Positions 11,214-23,854 are shown, numbered from the stretch's first letter. The stretch is 64,000 bases of DNA from Cymbidium sinense (GCA_021442155.1 CM038214.1:22345808-22409807); one strand, 5' to 3'. Notes: a model not told the origin generated them from the sequence alone. Made by a program: numbers and translations.

Positions 11214-12689
11214 TGTTTTATTTTTATTTTAGGTTTAGGCTTTTTTTAGTTTAGGGTTTATGTTTTATTTTTTATTTCAATTTAGGTTTTATTTTTAGGT
11301 TTATTTTTTAGGTTTAATTTTTTATTTTATTTTATTTTATTTTAGTTTTAGGGTTTAGGGTTTAAGATTTAGTGTTTAGGGTTTAGGGTTTATGGTTTAG
11401 GATTCTTTTTTTATTTTTTAGTTTAATTTTATTTTATTTTTTTTTATAGTTTAGTTTTATTTTTATTTTATTTTTTAGTTTTAGGATTTATTTTTAATTT
11501 TTATGTTTAGGTTTATGTTTTTATTTTATTTTTTTAGGTTTAGGTTTTAGGTTTTTATTTTAGGTTTATTTCTTGGTATTATTTTTTAGTTTATGTTTAG
11601 GTTTCTTTTTATTTATTTTATTTTATTTAGGTTAAGTTTAGATTTAGTTTATTTTAGGTTTAGGTGTAAGTTTTATTTTTTTAGTTTAGATTATTTTAGT
11701 TTAGATTTAGGTTTATTTTATTTTCATTTTAGGTTTAGGTTTTTTTAGTTTAGGGTTTAGGTTTTATTTTTAATTTATTTTTATGCTTTAGTTTTAGTTT
11801 TATCCTTTAGGTTTAGAATTTTATTTGTCTCATAATTTATTTTATTTTAGGTTTAATTTATTTCAAGGTTTAGGGTTTTAGTTTAAGTTTTTTATTTTAG
11901 TTTACTTTATAGGTTTTGGTTTAGGTTTATGTTTATTTTCTAGTTTAGTTTTATATTTATTTTATTTTATGTTTAGGATTTTCTTTTTTTTTAGGTTTAG
12001 GTTTAGATTTTTATTCTATTTCTTTTTAAGTTTAGGTATTTTTATTTTATTTTAGGTTTATTTTATTTTTATTTTTCCTTTAGATTTTATTTTATTTAAG
12101 TTTTTCTACTTTTAGGTTTATTTTATTTTTTAGTTTAGTTTCAGATTTTTTAAATTTATTTTAATTTTGTTTTTTATTTTTATTGTTTTTGGGTTTAGGT
12201 TTAAGTTTTAGTTTTAGTTTTTATTTATTTATTATTATTTTATTCTTTAGGTTTAGGTTTAGGTCTATGTTTATTTTTTAGTTTAGTTTTATTTTTATTT
12301 TATTTTTTATGTTTAAGTTTTATTTTTAATTTGTAGTTTTAGATTAGGTTTTATTATATTTTTTAGGTTTAGGTTTAGGGTTTATATTTTAGGTTTATTT
12401 TTAGGTTCTATTTTTTAGTTTATGTTTAAGTTTTTTTTAGTTTATTTTATTTTATTTAGTTTAATGTTTAAGCTTAGTTTATTTTAGCTTTAGGTGTAGG
12501 TTTTATTTATTTTAGTTTAGTTTATTTATTTTAGGATTAGATTTATTTTGTTTTATTTATTTGATTTCTATTTTTGGTTTAGGTTTTTTTTAGTTTAGGT
12601 TTTATGTTTTATTTTTTTATTTACTTTTAGGTTCTATTTTTTGGTTTATTTTGTAGTTTGAAGTTTTTATTTAGTTTTTTTATTTTTAA
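11214..12689 (+). repeat. Degenerate telomere-like satellite, block 4
   Basis: T-rich derivatives of TTTAGGG with only short canonical runs (about 11345-11400, 11745-11765). Its content resumes what precedes the RTE element, so it is probably the other half of an interrupted unit. No clear copy of the anchor was found. The right end is a T run (TTTTTTTATTTTT) abutting the 3' end of LINE A. No gene is visible. Confidence 0.85.
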
Positions 12690-14640
12690 AACCCCATATA
12701 GGGGGAATTTTATTCCCACAAAAGGAGGGTTACAAGATCCTTAAGAGGTGATATACTCCAAACTACTGCTCAAAGAGCTACAATCTACCTAGAGAATAAA
12801 TCCCCTATCTAAGTACATCCAAAAGTAAAATAAAAGAGAAAATGAAAGCAAAAGATAGAAAATGATTAATATAGAGAAGCCAATGGATAGATCTAGGCCA
12901 AAGCTCAACAAGATGAGAGAATGCATGCCACTAGGGAGCAAACCTACAAGGGAAAGAGAAAAATGCATCTGCAAATATGTAGAAAGATAAAAATTAGCAC
13001 AATTAGAGTAATAAAAACAAAGTGGAAGGTAAAAAAGCATAAACTAAGAAAAATTATAGAGAAGTGTGAGAGAAGGCTCTCAGTCACAAATTGGGCGGAT
13101 GCAAATATGAGCATCAAACTTAGTGGAAGGGTTGCATCACAAGAGCTACTACCAAACCAAAAGGAGTGAAATCATCACCATCATAGCCTACAAACCTATG
13201 AGAAGACCATTTATTGAAAGTCTTATGAGCCTTAGTACCAAACCTAAACAAAGCCATATACATAGAAAGGAGAAAACAAAGAGCAGAATGGGGATAAGTA
13301 TCACCACTATAGTCACCATAGCATGAGAATCCCTAACCATATAAAAATGAACCATCTTGGCCACATCCACCTTATTAATACTAGATCCAAGAGTAAAATT
13401 AAGCCAGCGGGAAAACCCACCATAAGTAGACAATAGAAAAGGCCATGCAGAAGATAAAAATAATAGACAACCCGTTGAAAAGCCAGCTAAAATCCTGCTA
13501 AGCATATCAATTAGCATGTAAATAATACCATCCCAAATCATATGAAACTTATAGGCCAGGAATACAGCCCAAGAATAGAGCCCATAAAAGGATACCCATT
13601 CAGAATAAATAATGCAAATGTTAATAAACACCAAGTTAATAGCGTAACCACAATAGGAACTACACAAGTCATTATAGAACCAAGATGGGAATGTAGTAGC
13701 AAATTAGATAGACCACAAGCCGTAGGTGATAAGCTGCACCCCACCACAAACAACAAAAAAAAATAATCAGAGAAACAACCCCAGAGGCAGCTTGCTAGGC
13801 ATAAAACCTGATAATCCATTCAGCCAACAACCAAGACAACAAACCAAATATTACACCCAACATAGGGTAATCTAGTCAATAACAGTAGTATTACATAGAC
13901 CCAAAATGGGGATCAGAAGAAAACCATCAATAAAATCCTTCAAGATAAGGAAAAGAAGACCAACATCTAATCCAACATCATCAGTAAAATCAGGATGAAA
14001 AGGAAGGCAAAAGCATCCAATCTTACAAAGCGAGAATAACAAGTAAATTAAACATTCTTCCCTTACAGGTTGAGGAAGGGGGGGTTGGTGAGAAAAATAG
14101 GAGCCACGACCCTATTTAAGAGGGAAGATACAAATAAAGAAGGGCCCACCATGAAGCTATGAAAATCAAAGCAAACTAATAACTGCAGCAACAAATACAT
14201 GAGCCTCCAATATAGGTAGCCAAAATAAAAAATCAGTTTGAGAATAGGCAACAGGGAAAAGAGACAGGAAACAATCTCAATCATGAAAAGAAAAGCAAAA
14301 TACAATAAGTCCCAAAAATAGTATTGATGGCAAGCAGTCCATCCCCTGAGATCGAAAATAAGACATCTCCATCTAGATTAGGAAAGAAGCACTTTTCCAT
14401 TAGAAACATCGGTCTGATAAGACCCCAAAAAAAGATTGGATAATTAGCAGAAAGCCAGCAGCAGATGCTACAGAGATCACAATAGAACCAGAAAAGATTA
14501 TCAGTAAAATGCATCAGCAAAATGAAGAGGAGCAACAACAATAAATGAAAGATAAACAAAAGATGACCATACAGATAAAACAAAGTAATAAAAGTTGTAA
14601 TTAGGCCAAAACATAGGATTTAATTAGTTTCTTAGATAAG
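12690..14640 (-). other. LINE A 3' region (non-coding, pyrimidine-rich sense strand)
   Basis: About 1.95 kb between the 3' end of the element and the end of ORF2. On the LINE sense strand it is rich in T and C, so it gives apparent hydrophobic reading frames, the longest at 13188-13667 (159 codons, rich in Leu, Phe, Trp, Ser). I do not call these genes. Copies B and C have equivalent 3' regions that begin with the same sequence (compare TAAATCCCCTATCT near 12796 with TAAACCCCCTAACT in B and C). The region is therefore a real part of this LINE family. Confidence 0.75.
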
Positions 14641-17600
14641 GAAGTATAGTATTGTCCAAATTAACCAATCCATGCAAATGTTTTGGAAGTGTAAGTTGAT
14701 TAAAGAATTTTATTCCATCTAATCTAGCACCCAGATTAGCAAGGTAATCAGCACACGCATTACCTTCACACCAAACATGAGTGATTTAAAAATAGAGTTA
14801 AGATAGGAGAGCTCTAGTATGCTTTAGGAGGTAGTACAATTCTGAATTTCCCACTTTGGTGGAAGTCAACAGATCTATCAGTAATAGGGCATCCACCTCA
14901 ATCCAAATATTAAGCCAACCTTTTTGTAGGCAAATCTCAATATCTTTGTTAACAGCCATTAGCTCTGCAAAGAGAACATAACATGTAGTAAGAGGATAAG
15001 AAAAGGCACATAAAACATTACCATTAAGGTTTCTGAAAATGCCACCACAGTCAGAAGCATTTTGAAAGCGAGCCATCAATATTAATTTTAATAATATTAT
15101 CATGAGGTTTTTTCCAATAAACAAGCTTATCATCTTTACAGTTGGGATGGTCCGGTTAAAACCCAATTTATTGGCCACAAATTTACAACCTTTAAATTGA
15201 TTGTAGTTAATTAAATTGGCATTAAATAAAGCATGGATTTTATCTTTAATTCTAGTAATTATCCTCTTATGGTTCATAGGAATCCCACGATGTTTTGCAT
15301 CATTTTTGTCCATCCATATGAACCATATAAGAGTGATAGCAGTTATCACTTTAATGTGGCCTTTAATAGTGTTTTCAAAATAAACCTCTAAAAGTTGATA
15401 AAAAATTAAGGAGCCATTGAATTTGTCAATATTAAAAAATTCATCATACCTAACCCAAAGTTTGGAAGCAATGGCTCCGTTAAGAAATACATGATTGACA
15501 TTCTCAATGTGAAAGCAGCAGTAGCATTTTGAAGGTAAGTGAAGACCTTTACCCCACATCAAGAAATCAATAGGGATGAAATTTTTCAAAATTCTCCAAG
15601 TTGGAACAGAGTACGAAATAGGGATAGTGTTATTCCAAAGTTTAAAAAACACATTAGAGAAATCATGAACTTCTCTAATATGAATCCAGACATTTTTAAG
15701 GTTGAAGTCACCATTTTGAGAAAGCTGAAAAAGAATCTAATCATGATTGCTAGGGATGATAGGGATGGTAGTAAGCATATCTAAAGAGATAGAGATATAA
15801 TTGGTAAAACACACTCTTTGTTCCACTTATTATTCTGCAAGAAAGAGTTTACTTTAATAGTAGCAGTGGAGTGGGTAGAAAGTAAATCATCATTAGAGCC
15901 ACTACCAGTCCAATTATCTTGCCAAAAGAAGGAAGTTCTAGAATTAATCCCCCAATAAATTAAGGATTTAGCCTCCCATTTGATGGAATAATGTCTTTTC
16001 CATACATGAGAATCTCCCACTTTGTAAGGGCAAATGAGAGGGTGCTTACCCTGACAATATTTAGCAGTCATGAATTGAGCCCAAAGACTATTGTTGCTTC
16101 TAAAATTCCACCAAAGTTTATAAGAAAAAAGTGATAGCTTCCACGATTGGCTTACATTAAACCCACCTTGACAAGAGTGCCACAACTTTTATACAAAGAG
16201 GTCTAATGCATTCTTTTAGTAGAATTGTTAGAACCCCGGAAGAATTTATTAAGGAGGTGCTCAATTCTATTAATGGTAGAATTGGTCGACATAATGGTTT
16301 GAATAAGATATAAAGGCATGGAGTTAAGGGTACTCTTAATCAAAGTGAGCCTACCACCAAATGAGAGTAAATGAAATTCCCAAACAAAATTTTATTAGAG
16401 ATTTTTTGGATTAACTCATCAAAAGATGTGATCTTTTTTTTTACCTTTAGAAAGGCACCAAGATATTTAATAGGAAGTTGTTATTGCTAAAAATTAGTGA
16501 TTCTCAAGATTTGGTTGATCTTATTACTAGAGATTTTAGAGGAAGGAATGAAACAACTTTTGCCTTCATTAAGAAAGAGACCACTTTTCATTTTTATTTA
16601 AAAATTCTTAATATTTTAATGTGATGAATAGAGGCATTGAAAAGATAATGAAATCATCAATAAAACTAAGATGAGAGACAAGAAAACCACCTTGAGTTCT
16701 AAAAGACATGCTTGGATTATTATTGAAAAGGTCATGAAGGCTCCTCAAAAGATATTTAATACAAATAATAAAAAGAAAGGGAGACAAGGGATCTCCTTGT
16801 CTCAAGCCATGCATAGAAGGGAAGAAACCTAAGGCCTCACCATTCAGGATAACAGAGAACCAAACATTGCTAATACAATTTTTAATGAAGCGGATAAATT
16901 TATCAGAAAAACCAAATAAATGAAAAAATTGGAAGAGGAAATTCCAAGAGATGTTGTCAAAAGCTATAGAGATGTCCAATTTGAATAGGATGTTACCACC
17001 TCTGATAGAAGCATCTAGATCATGAATCAGCTCTTGGGCAAGAAGAATTTTATCAGATATAGCTCTACCTTTAAAGAAACTAGTTTGGTTGAGGGAAATA
17101 ATTTTACAAAGCAGAGGACTAATTCTATTGGCAATCAATTTAACAATTAGTTTATGAAAGAAGGTGCAAAGGCTGATAGGTCTAAAATCACCCCAAGATT
17201 CAGGATTATTAATTTTAGGAATGAGGACCATGGAACTAGAAAAATATCTAGGTAAGGGATTGCCATTAAAGAAATCAACAATAGCATTGAATAAATTAGA
17301 CTTAATAATAGGCCAACAATGCTGGAAAAAATTGAGTCGTGTAGCCTTCAGCAATGACATTCATTTTAAGAATTCTACCAATCTCACTTCGTAGGAACCA
17401 TATTAAGCAAGTGATTGTCATCATTAGTAATTATTGAGGGAATCAATTGGGAGTTGGAGATAACTTCCAAAGGAAGGTTCTTGTTTAATAAGTTTTTAAA
17501 ATGATGGGTGATAGAATCTTTAATATCATTATTGTCAGTGAACCAATTATCGTTATCACTTTTAATTTTTTTAATAGAGTTTAATGCTCTCTTTTTTTGG

Positions 17601-18643
17601 AAAAGAGCATGGAAATATCTGGTATTTCTGTCGCCATCAGCAATATGTTTGCTAGCAACTTTTTGCCACCAATAGGTTTCTTCCATATTCTGATAGCTAA
17701 CCAAGTTATCTTTGGCTTCATTCAAGTCCTCAAGTTTAGTGGAATCAATCAAAATAGCATTTTCAAGAGAACAAATCAATTGTTCCATGTTTTTAATATT
17801 ATCAAAGAGATTTTTAAAATGATACTTATTCCACCAATTAAGGTTTTGTTTAAGCCTTTTAAGGTTAAGCCAGAGGAGAATCATGCCTTTATGATATCGG
17901 GGTGAAGGGGGCCATCTAGTTGATGGAGACAACATTTAAGAAATCAATGTGTTGGATCCACATATTTTGGAATCGAAAGAGGTAGGGAGGTTAATCTATT
18001 AGAGGATTTTTGTGAGATATCAAGAGGAGCATGATGGACAAAGTTCTCAAATGCTCAACAAGTATGAGGCCATTGATTGATCTAGATAGAATTAATAAGA
18101 ATCTGTCTAGCCATTGCAGTCTAGAATTATAGTATAATTGGAATAGCTAATCAATCAGTTGCAATCAAGAATCATATTAGAAAATTCTTCCATGGAATGA
18201 ATGTTAGAGAGCAACCTCTCCCTTCTTTTAGGAAGAGAGAATAGTGTTAAAATCACCCCCAACCAACCAGGGTTTGTTGACTGAGGATGCAAAGGTTCTT
18301 AAGTTGTCCCAAAGGATGTCTACCCTTCTATTACAAGAAGCATAAATAAGGGAACCAAGAGCAGAGAAATCAACCAATGAGATGTGGATATTAACCAATT
18401 ATTGAAGATCATGAAGGATATATATATTGACTAAATTATTCCAGAAACACCAAATTTTATTGTTAATATTATAAAAGAAGTTATGAAAGCTGAGTGTTCT
18501 GGCAACATGGTTGATCTTAGAAGAGTGTATGAAAGGTTCAATAATAATAAGTAAGGCTATGTTATGAATACGACAGAGACTTCTAGTACGGTTGCGGTGA
18601 GAGTCCCAATACCTTGAACATTCCAAATTAGTAAGTTGATCAT
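14640..18643 (-). pseudogene. LINE A ORF2: endonuclease, reverse transcriptase, RNase H
   Basis: ORF2 begins at the ATG at 18643-18641, whose product opens with MINLLIWNVQGIGT, the usual start of a plant L1 endonuclease. The GDxN motif (WLVGGDFNTI) is near 18245-18280. A linker (17384-17935) contains KHIADGDRNTRYFHAL. Reverse transcriptase (16608-17360) has GDFRPISLC, FKLDISIAFDNISW (motif A), GLRQGDPLSPF (motif B) and LSFIDDFIIF (motif C, FIDD where FADD is usual). A zf-RVT-like region lies at about 15480-15650 (KCYCCF...NHVF). RNase H follows at 14800-15110. The 284-codon frame at 14798-15652 runs out of frame for about 25 codons around the RNase H INIDGS motif, between two compensating frameshifts. 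Several stops elsewhere kill the ORF. Confidence 0.88.
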
Positions 18644-18699
18644 AATAAAATAAGAAAAGAAAAGAAAAGAGATAACTAAATATATAATAAAGCAAGAAG

Positions 18700-19457
18700 A
18701 AAAGGGAAATAGAAATATTTATTTATGGGAAGTTAGGGAAGATCTAGTAGATCTAGTGGAGCTATTAGTGAACATTTTTTCTTTAAGTGAATTTTTTTTA
18801 AAATAGTTTGAAAAGGTCTATCTTTGTCCAAAGAATCACCATCCAGAGAGGCGATTTGTGATATTGAGAAGGACTTGTATCAAAGCATTTCTAATGGTAA
18901 TTTCCCCATCCTCAATGTCAAAATTAAGCTAAGAGAGTGGGTTAGCATGCGCATCATTCTCAAGAGTAGGAGAAGGAGAAGTTCTGAAGCCATTAATAGC
19001 ACAAATTTTCAGATCAGTTTCAGAATTAGTTTTCATATTTTGTTCCATCATCAAAGGATAAACCCCAAAATTTGTTTTCAGATTTTGTTCCAACCTCAAA
19101 TTTTCATTCAAATCACCACTAAGGATCATATGAGTCTCCTCGGGTTCACTAGCCAAGAGGGGTATGTTAGACTGAATCAAGGTATTATCTTGAGGAGGCA
19201 AATTATTATAGTTAGGGGATAATCAAGCTATCATTTGCCTCCCAAGAACCTCATTAGCAGTGTCTTTACTTGCTCGGGCTCTCCATTAGACAAAGCAGTG
19301 GATACAAAAAGAGTAGGGGTAGGCGTAGGATTCCCATTTTGAGTGACCTTAGGTACATAAGTAAATTTCTTGACTTTATCATTTGATAGAGTAGGATTAG
19401 GATCAGGCAAATTTTTCTTTTTAAGTTATGGATGCAACACAAAACATTCAGTTTCTA
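18700..19457 (-). pseudogene. LINE A ORF1, C-terminal remnant
   Basis: This lies directly upstream of ORF2 in sense orientation and matches the region following the zinc knuckle in copies B and C. At the truncated end the frame reads ECFVLHP, the residues just after the last knuckle cysteine region in copy C. The longest readable piece is 90 codons (18929-19201), with no catalytic domain, as expected for the tail of an RNA-binding ORF1 protein. The DUF4283-like domain and most of the knuckle are lost by truncation. Confidence 0.7.
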
Positions 19458-20387
19458 TTTATGGATGCAACCACAAATTATTCTTTTTATTTAGTTTTAT
19501 TTTTAAGATTAATTTAGTTTCTTTTATTTCTTATAGTTTATTTATTTTAATTTAGCTTTTTTATTTTAGTTTATTTTTTAAGTTTATGTTTAGGTTTATG
19601 TACATTTTTTAGTTTAGTTTTATTTTTATTTATTATTTTTAATTTAGGTTTTATTTTTTTATTTTTAGGTTTATGTTTAGGTTTAGGTTTTAATTTTGTT
19701 TTTTAGGTTTAGATTTGATGTTTATTTTTAGGTTTTATTTTTTTAGTTTAGGTTTAGATTTATTTTTAGTTAATTTTTTTTATTTACTTTAGGGTTTAGG
19801 TTTTGTTTATTTTAGGTTTAGGTTTAAGTTTTATATATTTTAGTTTAGGTTTAGTTTTTTTTTTAGTTTAAGCTTTAGGTTTTATCTATTATTTATTTTT
19901 AGCTTTATTTTTTAGGTTTAAATTTTTAATTTGTTTTTATTTTATTTTATTTTAGTTTGGATTTATTTTTTTTCATTTAGCTTTTATTTTATTTAGGTTT
20001 TCTATTTTTTGTTTAGTTTATTTTTTAGTTTAGTTTAGGTTTTAATTTATTCTATTTTAGTTTAGTTTTTATTTATTATTTTAATATATTTTAGGTTTAG
20101 GTTTTTGTTTAGGTTTTTATTTTATTTTATTATTTTATTTTATTTAGGTTTATGTTTTTTTATTTATTTATTTTTAGGTTTTATTTAGTTTAGGTTTAGG
20201 TTTTTAAGGTTTAGGGGTTTAGAGTTATAGGTTTTAGGGTTAGGGTTTAGGGTTAGGTTTTTTTATTTTTTAATTATTTTTTTATTTTTTATTTTTAGGG
20301 TTTAGGATTTAGGTTTAGGGTTTAGGGTTTAGCATTTAGGTTTTAGGTTTAGGGTTCAAGTTCTAGTTTTGGGTTTTTGGATATTTT
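19458..20387 (+). repeat. Degenerate telomere-like satellite, block 5
   Basis: After a duplicated scrap of LINE A sequence (about 19458-19480), the strand returns to TTTAGG/TTTATTTT derivatives, with canonical runs near 20210-20250 and 20300-20355. The end again reads GGGTTTTTGG with a T run before the next gene fragment, as at copies 1 and 2. No gene is visible. Confidence 0.85.
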
Positions 20388-20831
20388 TTTAATGGAGAAC
20401 AAATTCATATTCAACATTTCTTCTTTTCAATTTCATCAACCATGTAACACACCAAGTTTTCTAAGACACAAACGATGACATAGATAAAAAAATTAGCATG
20501 CATAGAGTAAATCAAAAACCCTAGATATCTAAAATTGTCTCTACTATAAAGACATAGTTCCATATGCAGCAGATCGGATTAGCCGTTCTTCAGTTTCTCC
20601 AGTTCCCATCAGAACCACCCCGGCCTCTAAAGTTGTGGGATCCACCATCATCATATCTCTCCCTCGCCACCACCATGGGCTAACCTCCATCATCCTCACC
20701 TCCATAACCACCACGCTCCAACAACCTCCCTATATACACTTGCATCCAGATACCACTATGATAACCGCTACCTCGCCTTAGCCTCCATCTAGATCTAGTG
20801 ATGTTCACGGCGTCAAGGTTCTACACATTCT
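20388..20831 (-). pseudogene. Glycine-rich RNA-binding protein gene 3' fragment, copy 3
   Basis: Same boundaries and order as copies 1 and 2: 3' UTR at 20388-20590, end of the coding region near 20600, Gly-rich domain, RRM tail near 20800-20830, then TTCTTAGGGTTTAGG. Small deletions in the Gly-rich part (for example around 20690-20760) break the frame and leave no long reading frame. The 3' UTR keeps the segment near 20535-20565 (CTATAAAGACATAG) that is shared with the other copies. It is a non-functional captured fragment. Confidence 0.8.
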
Positions 20832-21751
20832 TAGGGTTTAGGTTTAGGTTTATTAGGTTCTAGAGTTTAGGTTTATTTTTAAAATTTATTTAGTTATTTA
20901 GGTTTAGGTGTAGGGTTTAGAGTTTAGGTTTAGGGTTTAGGGTTTAGTATTTAGGATTTAGGGTTTAAGGTTTAGGGTTTAGGGTTTAGGGTTTTAGGGT
21001 TTATAATTTTTAGGTTTAGGTTTAGGGTTTAGCATTTAGGGTTTAGGGTTTTTTAGGGTTTAGGGTTTCGGGTTTATGGTTAGTTTTAAGGTTTAGGGTT
21101 AAGGTTTTTTTTAATTTTTTAAATTTCTTTAATTTTTTATTTTTTTAAATTAAGTAAAATTATAGGTTTAGGTTTATTTAGTTTATTTTTAATTTTTATT
21201 TAGGTTTTTTTAAATTTTTATTTAGTTTAGTTTATTTAATTTCCATTTATTTATTTTAGTTTAGGTTTATTATTTTAGTGTATTTTTTAGGTTAAGGTTT
21301 AGGTTTAGGTTTTAGTTTAGTTTTTTTTTATTTTTTTTTAGGTTTACATTTGGTTTATTTTATTTGTATGTTTAGGTTTAGGTTTTTATCTTCTTTTTTT
21401 AAGTTTTAGTTTTAGGTTTTTATTTTGGGATAATTTTTAGGTGTTTTTTAGTTTAGGTTTAGGTTTGGATTTATGTTTATGTTTTACTTTAGGTTTTTAT
21501 TTTATTTTATTTTTTATTTTACTTAGTTTAGGTTTAGGTTTTAGGTTTTTAGAGTTTAGGGTTTAGGGTTTAGAGTTTAGGGTTTGGGTTTTAAGATTGT
21601 AGGTTTTAGGATTTATGGGTTTAGGGTTTAAGGTTTAGGGTTTAGGGTTAGGGTTTTTTTATTTTTTTTTATTTTTAGGATTTAGGGTTTAGGGTTTAGG
21701 TTTAGGTTTAGGGTTCAGGTTTTATTTTAAGGTTTAGGGTTTTTGGTTTTT
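20832..21751 (+). repeat. Degenerate telomere-like satellite, block 6
   Basis: It begins with the same post-fragment segment as copies 2 and 4 (AATTTATTTAGTTATTTAGG near 20880-20900), then canonical TTTAGGG runs at 20925-21005 and 21540-21660. One anchor lies at about 21147-21166. At about 0.9 kb it is the shortest interval between two gene-fragment copies, so it may approximate the length of one basic unit. No gene is visible. Confidence 0.88.
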
Positions 21752-22095
21752 TTAATAGAGAACAAACTCATAAAATCAAAAACCCTAGATAAATAGAACC
21801 ATCTCTACTGTAAAGACACAATTCCATATGTAGCAGATCGGATTGGTCGTTCCTTAGCAGATCGGAGTAGCAGGATCCAACATTATATCCCTGATCTCAC
21901 CCTCTGCCACCACTACGGATGTGCCCTCCATTGCACCTCCAGCCTCCATAACCACCAGTTCTTTGACGACCAGCTCCATATCCACCAACACCTCCAGATC
22001 CCCCCACCACTGATAACGCCACCTCGCCAGCTCCCTTGCCGGATCTAGAAGAGCACGGTTGATGGTGATGTTCATCTCATGGCTCACGCCCATTC
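21752..22095 (-). pseudogene. Glycine-rich RNA-binding protein gene 3' fragment, copy 4 (internally deleted)
   Basis: This copy lacks roughly 110 bp of the 3' UTR. After GAGAACAAACTCATA it jumps straight to AAATCAAAAACCCTAGA, skipping the segment with ACACACCA and TTTTCTAAGACACAA found in copies 1-3 and 5. The Gly-rich part reads in the shifted Val/Met frame over 79 codons (21854-22093), which is not the native frame. The RRM tail and the right junction (CCCATTCTTAGGGTTTAGG) are as in the other copies. The deletion makes it a distinct subtype within the satellite. Confidence 0.8.
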
Positions 22096-23854
22096 TTAGG
22101 GTTTAGGTTTAGGTTTATTAAGTTTTAGGGTTTAGGTTTTTTTAATTTATTTAGTTAATATAGGTTTAGGTTTAGGGTCTAGGGTTTAGGATTTAAGGTT
22201 TAGGGTTTAGGGTTAGGGTGGGTTTTAGGGTTTAGGTTTTGGGTTTAACATTTAAGGTTTAGGGTTTTTTAAAGGGTAGGGTTTAGGGTTGTAGGTTTAG
22301 GGTTTAATGCTTATGGTTTAGGGTTAGTTTTAGGGTTTAGGGTTTAGGGTTAGGGTTTTTTTTAATTTTTTAAATTAAGTAAACTTGTAGGTTTAGGTTT
22401 ATTTAGTTTATTTTTTATTTATTTTAGTTCATTTTATTTTTTAATTTTATTTGGTTTATTTTTATTTTTATTTAGTTTATTTATTTATTTTAAGCTTATT
22501 TACTTTAGTATAGATTTTTTTATTTTAGTTTATTTTTAAGGATTAGATTTAGCTTTAGGTTTACTTATTAGTTTAGTTTTTTTATTTTTTATTTTTTAGG
22601 TTTAGGATTTTTTTTTTAGGTTTAGATTTAGGTTTTTATTTTATGTTTTTAGGTTTAGGTTCTAGGTTTTTATTTTAGGTTTATTTTTAGGTTTAGGTTT
22701 ATTTTTATTTTATTTTATTTTATTTAGTTTATGTTTAAGTTTAGGCTTAGTTATTTTACGATTAGGTTTAGGTTTTATTTATTTTAGTTTTGTTTATTTT
22801 AGTTTAGATTTATGTTTAAGTTTTTTTTAGTTTAGGGTTTCGATTATTTTTTTAAGTTTTATTTTTTGGTTTAATTTTTAGGTTTAGGTTTTTTATTTAG
22901 TTTTAATTTAATTTTATTTTTGGTTTATTTTAATTTTATTTTAGGTTTAGTTTTTATTTTATTTAGGTTTTTTATTTTTTCAGTTTAGTTTAGATTTTAA
23001 TTTAATTTATTTTAGTTTAGTTTTTATTTTTTATTTTATTTTCCTTTTTGGTTTAGGTTTATGTTTGCATTTAGGTTTAGGTTTTAGTTTATGTTTTTAT
23101 TTTATTTTATTTTTTATTTTATTTTGGTTTGAGTTTTTTTACTTATTTTATTTTTAGATTTTATTTAGTTTAGGTTTAGGTTTTAAGGTTTTTAGGTTTT
23201 TGTGGTTTATGGTTTAGTATTTAGAGTTTATGGTTTAGGGTATAGGGTTTGGGGTATAGGGTTTTGGGTTTAGGGCTTAGGGGTAAGGGTTTTGGGTTTA
23301 GGGTTTTAGGGTTTAGGATTTAGGTTTATGGTTTAGGGTTTAGGGTTTATGATTTAGGATATAGGGTTGTAGTTTTAGGGTTTAGGGTTTATGATTTAGG
23401 GTTTAGGGTTAGGTTTTTTATTTAATTTTTTTACTTTTTTTAATTTTTTATTTTTTTCAAATTAAGTAAACTAGTAGGTTTAGGTTTATTTTGTTTATTT
23501 GTTTTCTTTATTAAAGTATATTTTATTTATTATTATTATTTTGGTTTATTTTTTTATTTTTATTATGCTTTTTATATAATTTTATTTTATTTTATTTTAG
23601 GTTTATTTTATCTTTATTTTAGGTTTAGTTTTTATTTTATTTTGGTTTTTAATCTTTTTAGTTTAGTTTAGGTTTTCATTTATTTTATTTTTGTTTAGTT
23701 TTTATTTTTTATTTTATTTTCTTTTTAGGTTTAGTTTAGGTTTAGGTTTTAGTTTATGTTTTTATTTTATTTTATTTTTAGGTTTTATTTAGTTTAGGTC
23801 TAGGTTTTTAGTTTTTTAGGGTTTATAGTTTGGGGTTAGTTTAGGGGTTTTTTC
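22096..23854 (+). repeat. Degenerate telomere-like satellite, block 7
   Basis: The post-fragment segment (ATTTATTTAGTTAATATAGG near 22143-22165) is followed by TTTAGGG runs at 22170-22350 and 23200-23420, with T-rich derivatives between. Anchors lie at about 22371-22390 and 23459-23479, 1.09 kb apart. The right end is GGGGTTTTTTC against the 3' end of LINE B. No gene is visible. Confidence 0.88.

Larger units (their letters stand above)
12690..19457 (-). mobile_element. L1-type LINE copy A, 5' truncated
   Basis: This minus-strand LINE has its 3' end at 12690 and its truncated 5' end near 19457. In sense order it has the C-terminal part of ORF1, then ORF2 (endonuclease, linker, reverse transcriptase, zf-RVT-like region, RNase H), then a pyrimidine-rich 3' region of about 2 kb. 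Copies B and C match it throughout. The 5' end falls inside the ORF1 zinc knuckle. There, TATGGATGCAAC is repeated at about 19427-19438 and 19460-19471, a small duplication of element sequence at the truncation point. Many stops and frameshifts make it inactive. Telomere-like repeats flank both sides. Confidence 0.9.

Noticed and set aside
13188..13667. 159-codon hydrophobic frame resembling a membrane protein (also 24782-25078, 34395-34691)
   Set aside because: It lies in the 3' region of a LINE whose sense strand is T/C-rich, which gives Leu/Phe/Trp/Ser codons in any frame. No domain is recognised, and the frames are not kept at equal length between copies.
18824..19222. 132-codon frame on the + strand
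   Set aside because: It is antisense to the LINE A ORF1 tail, with no domain, and is explained by base composition. The same holds for + strand frames at 17164-17394, 17597-17905, 28790-29092 and 38637-38882, which are antisense to ORF2.
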